Positions 1 through 9,782 of a stretch of 64,000 bases of DNA are shown piece after piece. Source of the stretch: Hymenochaete sp. R1 (Eukaryota; Basidiomycota; Agaricomycetes; Hymenochaetales; Hymenochaetaceae); the NCBI GenBank assembly GCA_019400425.1, contig JAFREE010000109.1:1-64000 (forward strand). The letters run 5' to 3'. A model generated the notes under the pieces. It did not search any database. It was not told the origin of the DNA and saw nothing but the letters and a program-made list of their open reading frames with translations. The first letter of the stretch is position 1. Every line of letters starts with the position of its first letter. The position numbers were made by a program, and so were the translations under genes.

Positions 1-2387
1 GCTCTTGACCCTGAATCGTTGGGGGATGACCGAGGGTTCATCCATGTTGTAGTCGGTAAGGTCGTTGGTGCCTTACAGGTTGCTCCTGCTCTTGCAGTGA
101 GTCGTGCGGTTGAAGAGGGAGGTCATGGTCTTGTTCGGCTGATTCGGAGTGAGTGGTGGTCGAAGTAGACGTGATGGTGACAGGTGCTTTTTTCTCGTCG
201 TCGTATGCTGGGATGGAAAGCGCGCCAGACTCGGGGTCATGCGTACTTTCGATGGCGTGTTTGTCTATTATTTTGACTGGAACAGAGTCAAACTAGTCGT
301 ATCCTTTCCGTCAAATGCGAGGAGCGGCGAACTCACTATTCCTTGTTCCCGTAAAGTCATACGAATCCGGTTTCACCAAAGAGATACCGACTGAGATCAC
401 TGCCCCAGAACCGAGGCTCACCACGTTCCCCGCTAGTGACGAATAGCTCGCAACAAGATTCACCACATTAATTGTGCCATAGAAATAACGACATGTGAGG
501 AGCCAGGCCAGGAGGGCAAGCGCGGTACCGCCAATACTGCCGGTAAGGACGGCGACGTTCGTGAGTTTGGGCCAAAGGACAGTCAGGATAACGGGAAAGA
601 CTGGGGCACCGATGAGGGTTCCGCAAAAATCTGGCACGAAATGGTAAGTGTTCGAAAGGCATATGCAGGTAATAGAGCAAATTGAACGCACAAAAAACGA
701 AGTTCATATCCACATTGCCTGCGTTCAAGATGACGCACCAAAGAGAAATCCAAATCCCCCAAGCTGCGACAGCAATATGAGCGACTCGCAACAGCTCACG
801 AGCGCTTGCTTTGGGCCTCCAGTATGTCTTTTTTTTGTGTTCAATACCCTTTAATTCTCCATAACATTGATTTATAGTAGCGCTTACCCGATAAACATCA
901 TACGTGAAAATCGACGAAATTGATATCAACTGCGCTGAGCACGCCGAGGTGACCGCCATATACGTCACCACAAGCATCGCAATCGCCCCCGACGTCCCCT
1001 TCAAGGCCACAGCCGCCGCCGGCGCGACCAACCCCGCATCTTGCTGTGCAATGCTCAGAGGTTGGGGATATGTCGGAAATGCTGGGTTGTTCTGCAGAGC
1101 ACGTGCGGAGAGGCCCATGATGGTGCCGAAGGCGAAGGGGACGGAGAACCAGGAGAGGCCGCCGAGGAGGTACGCCTTGGTGGTTCCCTGCGGGTGGGAT
1201 GCGATGGCACGTTGCCAGTAGGATTGGTCGAGAAAGACGGTGGCGGATCCGATAGTGACGGATATGCCGGCGTCTGAGGGTACTGTTAGCATCTGGAGTT
1301 TAAGCGAGGGGGTGTATGCTTACAGATAAATGCAGGCTTGGAGGTAAAAGTCAAATAGGAACCTCTGAAGTTACCAACGACTGGATCGAGCTCCGCGGCC
1401 TGCACTAGAAGTGCATGCAATTTTGAGGGTGAGCCAATCAATTCTGAGGACCCGCAAGCCTGTATTTGGTATCAATGTTAGTTCTTGTGCATGGTCAAAA
1501 TTAGGAAAGCAGCACAGACCGTATACATGAAAATCCAAATGATAATGAACACTATGGTCGTGTGCGAGTAATCCGATACAAACGTGCTCCTCAGGCCGCC
1601 GACAATCACATATGATATGACACCGACGGGCAAAAGCATCGCAGCGGCTCGAATGTCCATTCCAGTGAGAGCTGAAATGGAGGCGCTCCCTCCGAGCAAG
1701 AGAATTGCAGATACCATGAGAGAGGTGAAGATTGCATAGAACTACTCAAAAAAAGTTAAATTTCAATAGCTTGCATCAAAAAGAATGCAAAACGCACGAG
1801 GAACATGATATGCGCTGCTTTTCCAAAGCGAGCACGAACAATTTCCAGAAAGGTTCTGGCACCATTTGCGTTCTCCTTAACCTTTGAAGCGATGACAGAA
1901 AATAGGATAATGCAAACTCTTCAAACACGTCACTATCACAACTTTTCTTATTAGACCAAATCAGAAAGTTGCTCACGTTCCGCAGACAGCATACCACCAG
2001 CCACCGGCGATGCCGAATTGGTAGACGATCAAAGAGGACACCATCAATGTTGCGCTCCATGTCCACGCTGAAACCTACACAAATTCTCAGCTGCCAAACA
2101 CTTTCAATTCGAGTGCCTAGTTATAGCATACAATCCCCGAGCAGACTAATCCCGGTTTAACGCTTCTGCTTGCGCTTGAGAATTCTTCGTCTGAAGTAGT
2201 AGATTTAGTAGTGCATTAAAGCAGTGTGAGAACGAAGGAACTCACTTTCAAATGGAGATGTTTCCGTGAACTTTGACTGCAGCCAGCTCAACACGAGCAT
2301 AAACAAAGCGAAGCCAAAGCCGCCGCCAATAATAATTGCATAACCTGACGACTGGGGCAGATATGGGTCAAATTGGCCGTTCCCCAT
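1..2387 (-). CDS. DUR3: Urea/proton (or sodium) symporter, Dur3 type
   Basis: High-affinity urea uptake carrier of the sodium:solute symporter (SSS) family, a plasma-membrane protein with about 15 helices. The start at 2387 (MGNGQFDPYLP) is followed by GYAIIIGGGFGFALFM, the family's first helix. Later exons read SASRSVKPGL, WTWSATLMVSSLIVYQFG (about 2160-1990), NGARTFLEIVRARFGKAAH (about 1870-1810), GGSASISALTGMDIRAAAMLLPVGVISY (1700-1620) and a long helical C-terminal exon (1292-470). At least five short introns separate them. After DSYDFTGTRN the exon appears to splice (intron about 351-277) into an acidic cytosolic tail. The 3' end is ambiguous: the tail either stops at 38-40 or uses a GTAAGG donor (71-76) and a CAG acceptor (11-13) and leaves the window. 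No frame break was seen. The family and the urea substrate are well supported by similarity; transport itself is inferred. Confidence 0.93.
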
Positions 2388-2961
2388 TTCTAGAGAAGAT
2401 AACCCAGACTTTTTTGCGGCTCGCTTATTCCTTGCGTTGACACCCCACCACCATGCCTGCTCAAAGAAGAGCTACTTATATGCAAACGCCGCTCCGCTTC
2501 TCTTATCTGCCGCACATTATCTGGGGGCGAATATAATTAGAAGGAAACCCGTTCCGAGTGACGATAAGGAATCCATCATAAGAAGATTCTGGGCGCTGTA
2601 TACTGGTAGTAGGATAATTTGTATCAATTATCAATGCTGCCAGTACGGTGATTGAAGGTGAATTGAGAAGAGGCAAGACACGAGGTGTTGGAGATGCTTA
2701 TGAAAGGACTCCGGGGACTGAGCTGTGGAGACTATCCGGGGCCGTAATATCCGGTCTATTCAATTCACTGGAAAGCTTCTTTCTTGAATCGAAAAGACTT
2801 TCTTCTTACGGTCGGGATCGAACAATTGGAGTCTGGCAGGTATGGTTGATTCAAGTTCTTGGAACTCTAGATTAACAGGACAGTGAGAAAAAATGTGAGT
2901 TACTCACCTTGTGATACAGAACCGCTTTATCATACGATATCCATCAAAAAAATCCGTAGAT
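2388..2961. promoter_or_regulatory. DUR3 upstream region with TATA box and GATA-factor motifs
   Basis: This gene-free spacer holds the DUR3 promoter and the 3' flank of the J-protein gene. On the minus strand a TATA-like element (CATATAAG) lies at 2475-2482, about 90 nt before the DUR3 start. Three HGATAR motifs, the binding consensus of AreA/Nit2-type GATA factors, lie at 2397-2402 (+), 2503-2508 (-) and 2562-2567 (+). Such sites are known upstream of nitrogen-catabolism genes including DUR3 in other fungi. Three sites in 180 bp is only modestly above chance, so regulation by nitrogen supply is an inference. Confidence 0.45.
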
Positions 2962-3902
2962 TCACGTTGATGGGTGACTACTATTTTCCTGAGCTTTGGC
3001 TGCCATACGCTTCTCGTATTCCCTCTCTAACTCACTCCCTCTCACCCTCTTTCTAATTTCGGCCCGCCGCGTCATGCCAACTTCTCGAGCCTCGCGTCGT
3101 GCCTCTGCTAAGTTCTTCGCAGCACTTGTATGCTTTCCGTCTGATAAAGCAGAAGAAGAAAGGAAAGGGACAATAGTGAGTCCTATAGCCTTTTCAATAT
3201 ATAAGATTTGTGAGACTCCCGATTGAACTGTGTAATGTGAATGAATAACGTACTGCTGTACCAACGACAACGAACGTCCTGTGCCTTGCCCTGTCATCCT
3301 CTGTTTCTTCCGGACCATCTGTGGTAGAGTGCTGCCACTCCGCGTATGCATTATGCGTATAATGAGAGTTTCTATGCTTGTTACCGCTCATATTACCCAT
3401 CCCAGCTCCCGCACCTGCGCTATTCCAGTCGGGCGGTGACCGCGAAGGCGGATGTCGGTATCTGTTGTGTCCCGTATGCGAGAATGAGTGGACGGATGAG
3501 CGACCTGAGAGGACGTCATGCGCAGATTGGATGGCTTGGAAACGGGCATGGGATACGTCGGAGGGAAGCCGGCGGGCGTAAGCTGCGTCGGGATGATGCA
3601 GCCTTACCAGTTGGTAGTCTAAGTGACTTTTTAGGACGACTTTGAATGTTGCACAACGTAAGCTTACATCTATCTTTGACCGCTTTAGGCGTTGCGCCGG
3701 GCTTCAAGTGGAATATCTCGTAAGGTGTGGGGTGTTTGTGCGTGGGGAAAGGATAAGGGACTGTGCTCGAGCTTGGGTCTTCGTTCTCCATACTGGATGA
3801 GAGTGTTGAAGCCATCCGCGAGCAAACTTGGTTTACCTGGGCTGGAATGGAGCATAGTCGGTAGACCTGAAGTGCGGAGTGCATGGTGAGTGTTAAAGCC
3901 AA
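2962..3902 (-). CDS. J-domain (DnaJ) protein with one membrane segment, probably mitochondrial
   Basis: Hsp70 co-chaperone. Exon 1 (from 3902, or Met at 3815 as an alternative) carries an N-terminus rich in Ser, Arg and hydrophobic residues, then the first J-domain helix (TPYEIFHLKPGATPKAVKDR). A 70-nt intron (GTAAGC donor) joins this to YYQLVRLHHPDAAYARRLP, giving the diagnostic HPD tripeptide, then FQAIQSAHDVLSG. A linker rich in Gly, Ser and His follows. Splicing out the intron around 3249-3190 creates a hydrophobic stretch, TFVVVGTAAIGLTIVPFLSS, which is a single membrane helix. The C-terminus is a charged coiled-coil-like tail (EARREAREVGMTRRAEIRKR) ending at 2962. An N-terminal J domain followed by one helix resembles yeast Jid1 and DNAJC30-like mitochondrial J-proteins; the location is inferred. 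It is divergent from the BTB gene with a 243-bp shared promoter. Confidence 0.85.
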
Positions 3903-4145
3903 AGATCTAGAAAGCGAGAAGGACTATGCGCGGAGCGGATGGCGGAGAACTCGGCAAGTCATGTGATGCGAGGTCGATGGTCGTCTGACCGCATACATAC
4001 AGCCTCCTTCAACCTTTGACTGGAGTCCCTCCCCTCCCCACCACGTCCGTGTCTGCTGACGGCGTTGCTCAATACACTCCCGCCACATTCACTCCAACAA
4101 TGCTCACGCTTTCCTTTCCCCATCATCACCATCATCCTTATCCTC
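3903..4145. promoter_or_regulatory. Divergent promoter between J-protein and BTB genes
   Basis: This is a 243-bp spacer between two outward-facing start codons (3902 on minus, 4146 on plus). It must hold both core promoters or their 5' UTRs. The plus side is pyrimidine-rich (CCCTCCCC, TTTCCTTTCCCC), which is typical of fungal transcription start regions. No clear TATA box was seen. Confidence 0.4.
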
Positions 4146-5188
4146 ATGTCCTTCAAGGTTGAGCACCCCTTCGATGCCTCTGCATCGTACGCAGACATCG
4201 TCCTCCGTTCCTCTGACGGTGTCCACTTCCGCGTCATCAAGCACCTTCTCGCTCTGGCGTCTCCAGTGTTTCACGATATGACGGCACTTGCTGAACCGCT
4301 TTCTAAACCTAAATCAGACACAGGATTTTGGGCTGAAGGCGATATTGCGACGGAAGATGGATTGCCAGTTGTTACCTTGCACGAAAGCGACGCTCAGACT
4401 CTCGACACCCTCTTGCGGCTCCTGTACCCTCTCCCACCCCCTAATTTGTTCTTAAAGGACGAACCCGACTTCAGTCTCATATTCTCTCTCCTTCGAACCG
4501 CACACAAATACGATATCGCAGCCGTTCTCCATTTCATCGAAGAAGGTCTCTGCCACTTTGTCGATGCCCTGGATAATCACTCGCTACAAGTCTACATGCT
4601 CTCCTGCTCCTACGGCCTCGTCAATTCTGCCCGGAAAGCCGCCAACGACTTCCTCAAATGTCCCTCTCTACCGACATACGTCCCCGAATTTGAAGGCATG
4701 CCCGCTAGCACGCTCTTCAAACTCTTCGATTACAAACGCCGCGTCTCCGAGAAAATCGATACGGAGCTCCTCGCACCTATCACATCCAGCAAACTCTCCC
4801 CCTCCTTGCGGTCTCTCATCCGCGAGATCGAATGCCCTACGAGGCGAGCACTGGGACCTGCGGCAGATGGATGTGGGACTACCGAGGGCGGACATGAAGT
4901 CAGTGCGTGGTGGGGGAAGGTGAGGGAGGTGGCAAGGGCGGAGGTGATGAAGGCGCCGTTGCGGAAGGATGTGATATGTGTTTCAGTAATCGCGAAGGCG
5001 GCGAGCGACAGTGGTTGTGCAGGGTGTAGGCATAATTTCTTGAGGAATATGGGGTCGATTGCGGAGAAGGTGCAAGCGGAGATGATGAAGCTGGTGGGCG
5101 AGGTATGTGCTAAGCCTTGGCTTGATTTTGTTGACATTCTTGTCTCATTGGGTTTTCCTGTCAGATCGAGGTGCCGCTTCCACTTTGA
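4146..5188 (+). CDS. BTB/POZ domain protein
   Basis: The start at 4146 (MSFKVEHPFDASASYADIVLRSSDG) is chosen over an upstream in-frame Met at 4065 because the BTB fold begins here. The first 120 residues match the BTB core: DIVLRSSDGVHFRVIKHLLALASPVF, then a short insertion, LHESDAQTLDTLLRLLYP, and the helices FSLLRTAHKYDIAAVLHFIEE. Agaricomycetes have many such stand-alone BTB proteins. They usually act as dimerisation or Cullin-3 adaptor modules, but the role of this one is unknown. The C-terminal 200 residues have no domain I recognise. The last intron (5104-5164, GTATGT...CAG) splices VGE to IEVPLPL and a stop at 5186-5188. Ignoring that intron gives a false, longer C-terminus to 5270. 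Confidence 0.85.
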
Positions 5189-5670
5189 AGACACGTCGAC
5201 CGGAAGGATATCTTGTTCTCGCGATTGCTATCCTGGATATAAATGCTGCATCAGAGGAATGTATCGCTAAATGTATTCTAGCCCTGTATTACTATTCTCA
5301 AACTCACAATAACTTATTGCGTATCACACAAGCACGCAAACTCCCAAACAATTCAGGTATTTATCGATCCATTTCTATTCAATCGTCTCCGTAAATGAAA
5401 TAATGCAGAGCCGACACTGCGGGATGAAAAAGAACAAAGAGTAAAATCTAAATTACATGGTCGGGTAATGGAATGATGGTCATGGCATGGCATGGAATGC
5501 AAAAGAAGGAAATGAAGATTATCAAACAGTAAGTAGTGTATAAAAGCTGATACCGCGTGTCTGAGCAATAACCTAAGCTCAACCAAACGTGCAATCCAAG
5601 GCCAAGGGAAACGGAAAGGTGAAAAGGTATACAATCTAAGGCTATCACCGAAGACACTGAGGTGACAAGT
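5189..5670. other. Convergent 3' flanks of the BTB and HMG-CoA synthase genes
   Basis: This is a 480-bp spacer between two genes that end towards each other. It is AT-rich with short repeats of GGCAT around 5480-5500. No coding exon, RNA gene or repeat element was recognised; it presumably contains both polyadenylation regions. Confidence 0.5.
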
Positions 5671-7503
5671 CTAAGCAGAAGCGGCGGGTACGCGCGCGTA
5701 TTTGCGACGGTACTTGCTGTCGATGTTCTCGAGGTAGAACGAGCCCGGCCACATGTTATCAAGCGAGCCTTCTGGGACGTATGAACCTGCATTGTGGTTC
5801 TTCTCCCGAAGCTACGGTGAAGGCGCGTAAGCAAACGAAAAATTAAACGAGAAATCTGAGAATACGAACCTTCAATGCATCAACGTACTCCTGGCATGGG
5901 ACGACCTTCATCGATGCCAGCCTGCTCAGCAGATTCATCTTCTCCCGGATCTCAGTCGTGTCGCCCTTCACCCGGATCGTGTAGAAACTGCTCGCGCACC
6001 CAGATCCATACGCGAACATGCTCAGGCGCTTGCCTTGAAGTTCTGCGGGTGAGACGTCACTAATAAGCGACGCGAGGCCTCCGAACAGCGAGGCGGTGTA
6101 CATGTTCCCGCATCGTTTCGCGCAATGCATTGAGGGGAGGACGGCAGCCTTATGTTGCGCACCTGCGAGAGTGACGAAGGTCTTTTCGAGGGCCTTGTCA
6201 GTGAGCGAGGCGGCGTAGGAGAGGTCGAGGAGTGATTCGGGGTTTGACAGGTTGGCGAACTTGGGGGTTTGAGGGGAGGATTTGAAGTCATTGAATAGGA
6301 GACGGGCATGGCCCTTTTGAACAAGTTTGCCGTAGGGGGAGTGGAAGATGGGATAGTCGACGCTGTCGAGGGAGAAGATGGATTTCGGGTCGACGGTTTT
6401 TTCGGTCGAGGACGCGCTGCCGTTGCCGTTAGCGATTCCCAGACCGGTCTTGCACTTGAAGGCACGTGCGGTCTTTTCCCGGAAGGTCGAGTAGGAGTTG
6501 TCGAGAGCGGTGATGTAGCTAGTGATGGAGAGGGGGCCGTCGACCTCGGGGTACTCGGAGTCAAGCTTGGGCTTGTAGAAGTCGTAGGTGTTCGCCATGT
6601 AGTTTCCATGGATCGCTAGAAATGCAAAACAAGGCGCGAAGAATGGATCAGCATCGCTTCGTGAGTCGAAACAAAAGGACCTCTACAAGAACAATAAAAT
6701 GCACAAAATTAAATTACGAGATTCACTTACGTTCGAAAACGAGCGGCGCGTTCGGTCCGATGAGCATGGCACAAGCACCAGCACCTCCGACAGGACGAGC
6801 ACCACCTTCCGCGTAAATTGCAATGTCACCGGCAAACACAATAGCGTTCCGGCCGTCCCAAGACGAGCTTTCGATCCAGTTTATGGCGTTGAAGAGCGCG
6901 GCGGTCGAACCGTAGCAGGCGTTCTTGGAATCGATGCCCTCGATGTCCATGTTACCAGATTCCTTAAAGAGGTCCATGAGGACGGTCTTGACGGATTTTG
7001 ACTTGTCGATGATGGTCTCTGTGCCGACGTCAAGGCGGCCGATGGACTTGGGGTCGATGTTGTATTTTTCGAGCAAGGAAGAGACGACTAGGACATAGAA
7101 GGATTAGCACGGTTAGGAGTGTCAGAAGAGGACTCCGAACATACCGGTGAGGGCGAAAGAGTTGATGTCCTCCCTGTCGTCTGTGCAAGCCATAAATTGC
7201 TGGCCAAGACCGATGGTGTATTTCCCCTTGGCGACACCATCGAAAACCTCGAGGTCTTCCTCGGAGATGCACTAAATACGAGCACGCACGTTAAACATTT
7301 TTGGAAGAATTCACAAGCACGACGGGAGAGGTACTAACACGACGAGGGAAGTACATTTCCATGCCCAAGATACCAACATCCTTGGGACGGGGGCTCTCTA
7401 CGCCATCTGCAACCTCGAGAGGAGAGATAGGTGTGACGGGTTCAGAGTTGGGAGCAGCGACCATAGTTTCGTTAGGAATGGTGTTTCTGAGCTCAGAGGG
7501 CAC
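5671..7503 (-). CDS. ERG13: Hydroxymethylglutaryl-CoA synthase
   Basis: It condenses acetyl-CoA with acetoacetyl-CoA to HMG-CoA, the second step of the mevalonate pathway feeding ergosterol and terpenoids. Five exons are read: 7503-7339 ([13 protein letters not shown]), about 7271-7146 ([24 protein letters not shown]), about 7083-6730 with the catalytic cysteine in [20 protein letters not shown], about 6598-5870 ([23 protein letters not shown], then the conserved [12 protein letters not shown]), and a last exon giving [31 protein letters not shown] and ending in [10 protein letters not shown] with stop 5671-5673. The total is near 480 residues, as expected. The start could also be Met at 7464 (MVAAPNSE). 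One residue after the catalytic Cys-Tyr-Gly is Ser, where many orthologues have Gly. No mitochondrial presequence is evident, so it is the cytosolic form. Confidence 0.97.
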
Positions 7504-7562
7504 GGTGGGGTGGAGGGGGGATGACGGAGAGATGAAAAGGCGATGAAAAAACGAAGGACAGA

Positions 7563-7570
7563 CTTATATA
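7563..7570 (-). promoter_or_regulatory. TATA box of the HMG-CoA synthase gene
   Basis: On the minus strand the sequence TATATAAG lies 60 nt upstream of the start codon at 7503, a normal distance for a fungal TATA element. It is followed by a purine-rich leader. Confidence 0.55.
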
Positions 7571-9782
7571 TGAATGGTAGACTGGGGGAGGACAGCGTTT
7601 AGAGCAAGCGAGAGGAGCAGCAGGTCCACTCTCATTTTCTTTTTTTTTGTGGTACGATTACGCAAAAATATTTAGGTTCAAAATTATTACTTTTTATGGC
7701 AGGTATATACTTTCACAATCTTCTTTTTTCCACCCGCTCTTGTCCAGATTTCTGCAGAGCGTCTTTGCATTTTTGAATTCCCCATCCCATCTTATCTTCA
7801 TCTTCATCGAGCACAGACAGACAATGTCAATATTATTGCGTCCCCAGACGAACCAGGCGAACAATAACAGAACTCATCTTCCCCTCCGAATCAGACTCAG
7901 ACACTCACAAGAACATTCCTGTACCTACGGCGATCATCCCGCAAACGCCACTGAACGCCCCAAACTCGACAACGCCATCTCTCAAACGACCAGAACAACA
8001 CTAGAACATTTCCATTTCCCGTCATCGCCGCCGTCAGTTCCACCTCACACAGACATCTTCCTCATCATCATTCATATAGTACGTCAGACTCCGACTCACA
8101 GGTGAGGTGGCGGCGAAGGAGGCGAGGGCTGAGACTGCGAGTAACATAAAACATCACGCGATAGTCTCGGTCGGACGACTCTAGCTCATCTAGCTTGTCT
8201 CTTATCAATATGCTTCCACTTTTTCTCCCAGTCAGGTCGGTGGCTATGTGTACTTCGAACCCGGTCCACCGCTCGAATCGAATCCGGTCGAAATTCTCTC
8301 TCTCTCTCCCTATCTCTTCCAAGCCCTTCCTGATTCGACCTTGACTAGGAATAGGAAAGAGGGAACGCTCGGCTTTCGGTATCAAACGATCTTTTTTTCA
8401 AAAAAGAAGAATTCATTTTGAGTGCTGATATCGCCCTTAAGCTTGATGCAATATTGATAGCAATGATTAAAGTCACTGGATGCTGTTGCGTCCATAGCTC
8501 TCGCACTAATTGGCACGGTGGCTTACATACTTCCGCAGCGCATATATCCCCCTGAGGCATAGCAAGCACAATCATTTGAGGCCCCGAATCCAAGGACCAA
8601 GCCGACTGAGTCGCGTGTCCGCGGAGGCACTTATTCGTTGAAAATTTAGGCCTCATTTTGTCCGAATCAGGTTCAATGAATGGTAAGATTCAATTGTTTA
8701 CGAGAATCGATTTGTTCCAACGACATCTATGAGTCTATGGTATGGTATGGAGAGGTCCGTGCAGGCGCATATATGCATGGATGCGATGCCGTGATAGTGA
8801 CCTAAAGAGAAAGCTTTTGGTCCAAGAAACCCACCTCAATAATAACACGATGCTCACGTACACATTGTAAGCACGCACAATCGTACGTGTCTCCTTCACC
8901 TCGTGTGGGAAGCAACAATTCCGGAATTTTGATTGGGATTTCTACCGTACCTCATACGGCCTTACCGGGCGGAAAACTACAGATAAGCATGTTACAGGCT
9001 CTGTGTTTTGGTTTACAAATACTCCTGTATTCCGACATATCGTTTCTCTCGGACTCGGATCGTTGCTAATCACCGCCACCAGTATTTTTCGAGACTATTT
9101 ATGCCTTACAGCCGATGGCGCCGTGCTTAAGTCCTCGAAAAGAGACATAAGTTACTCAAAGCAAATAAACTTGGCCTCGGGAGGGCACAGCTCCGCAGAT
9201 TTGGTTGTTTTCAGTACTGGTATGAGTGTATTTGGTCGCCGGTTGCGGATGAAGGTTTGTCTGCGCTTTGCGCGTGATTACCGGATGTAGGTCCACTATC
9301 ACTACTTTATATCACTGTGTGTGGCGGGGAGTCAAGAATCAGGTCCGCAGCCCGGAGGGTTTCAGTGTGTGTGAAACGGAATCCCCTCATCCCCAGAATT
9401 ATTGTTGCATTGTTTGGGATTCAGAAGTCCAAGAATGGTCCCATGTCTCATGTTGGAAGCGAGGAAATTTTGTTTTGGTGAATGATTGGATGTCAGTGAG
9501 AGACATTCGGTGTCCATGGTTCTAAGACATTGGTCAAGGAAGCGAGCATTTGAGTGCGATCCTGGGGAGGAAAAGTGTTGAGTCGGCTTGAAGGTATCTT
9601 GTTTGTTCGCATACACTGAGCCCAACGACTCCAATAATCAACTGTCGAATTGTTCTCTTCTGAATGACATATCACCTACATTGACGAAAATTTATTTGTC
9701 TCCGAGTCCGAGATCCCGAGTCATGATTTCCGGCGCTGCACCGTACTGCACGGCGAACAACGAACCGACATCATTATCATCA
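7571..9782. other. 2.2-kb stretch with no assignable gene
   Basis: It lies between the HMG-CoA synthase promoter and the 3' end of the first transporter. Reading both strands gave no conserved domain. At 7824-8105 on the plus strand two overlapping frames look weakly coding (Ser/Pro/Thr-rich; one frame has SESDSDTHKN and TPLNAPNSTTPSLKR, another begins MSILLRPQTNQ). A CAG/GTGAGG donor-like junction lies at 8098-8103. This could be a first exon or a decayed gene but cannot be joined to anything. From 8400 to 9780 many short frames have no codon bias. Confidence 0.4.

Noticed and set aside
6022..6619. Pro/Ser/Thr-rich and Gly/Val-rich frames over the HMG-CoA synthase exon
   Set aside because: They are shadows of the conserved ERG13 frame, which has the complete enzyme signature.
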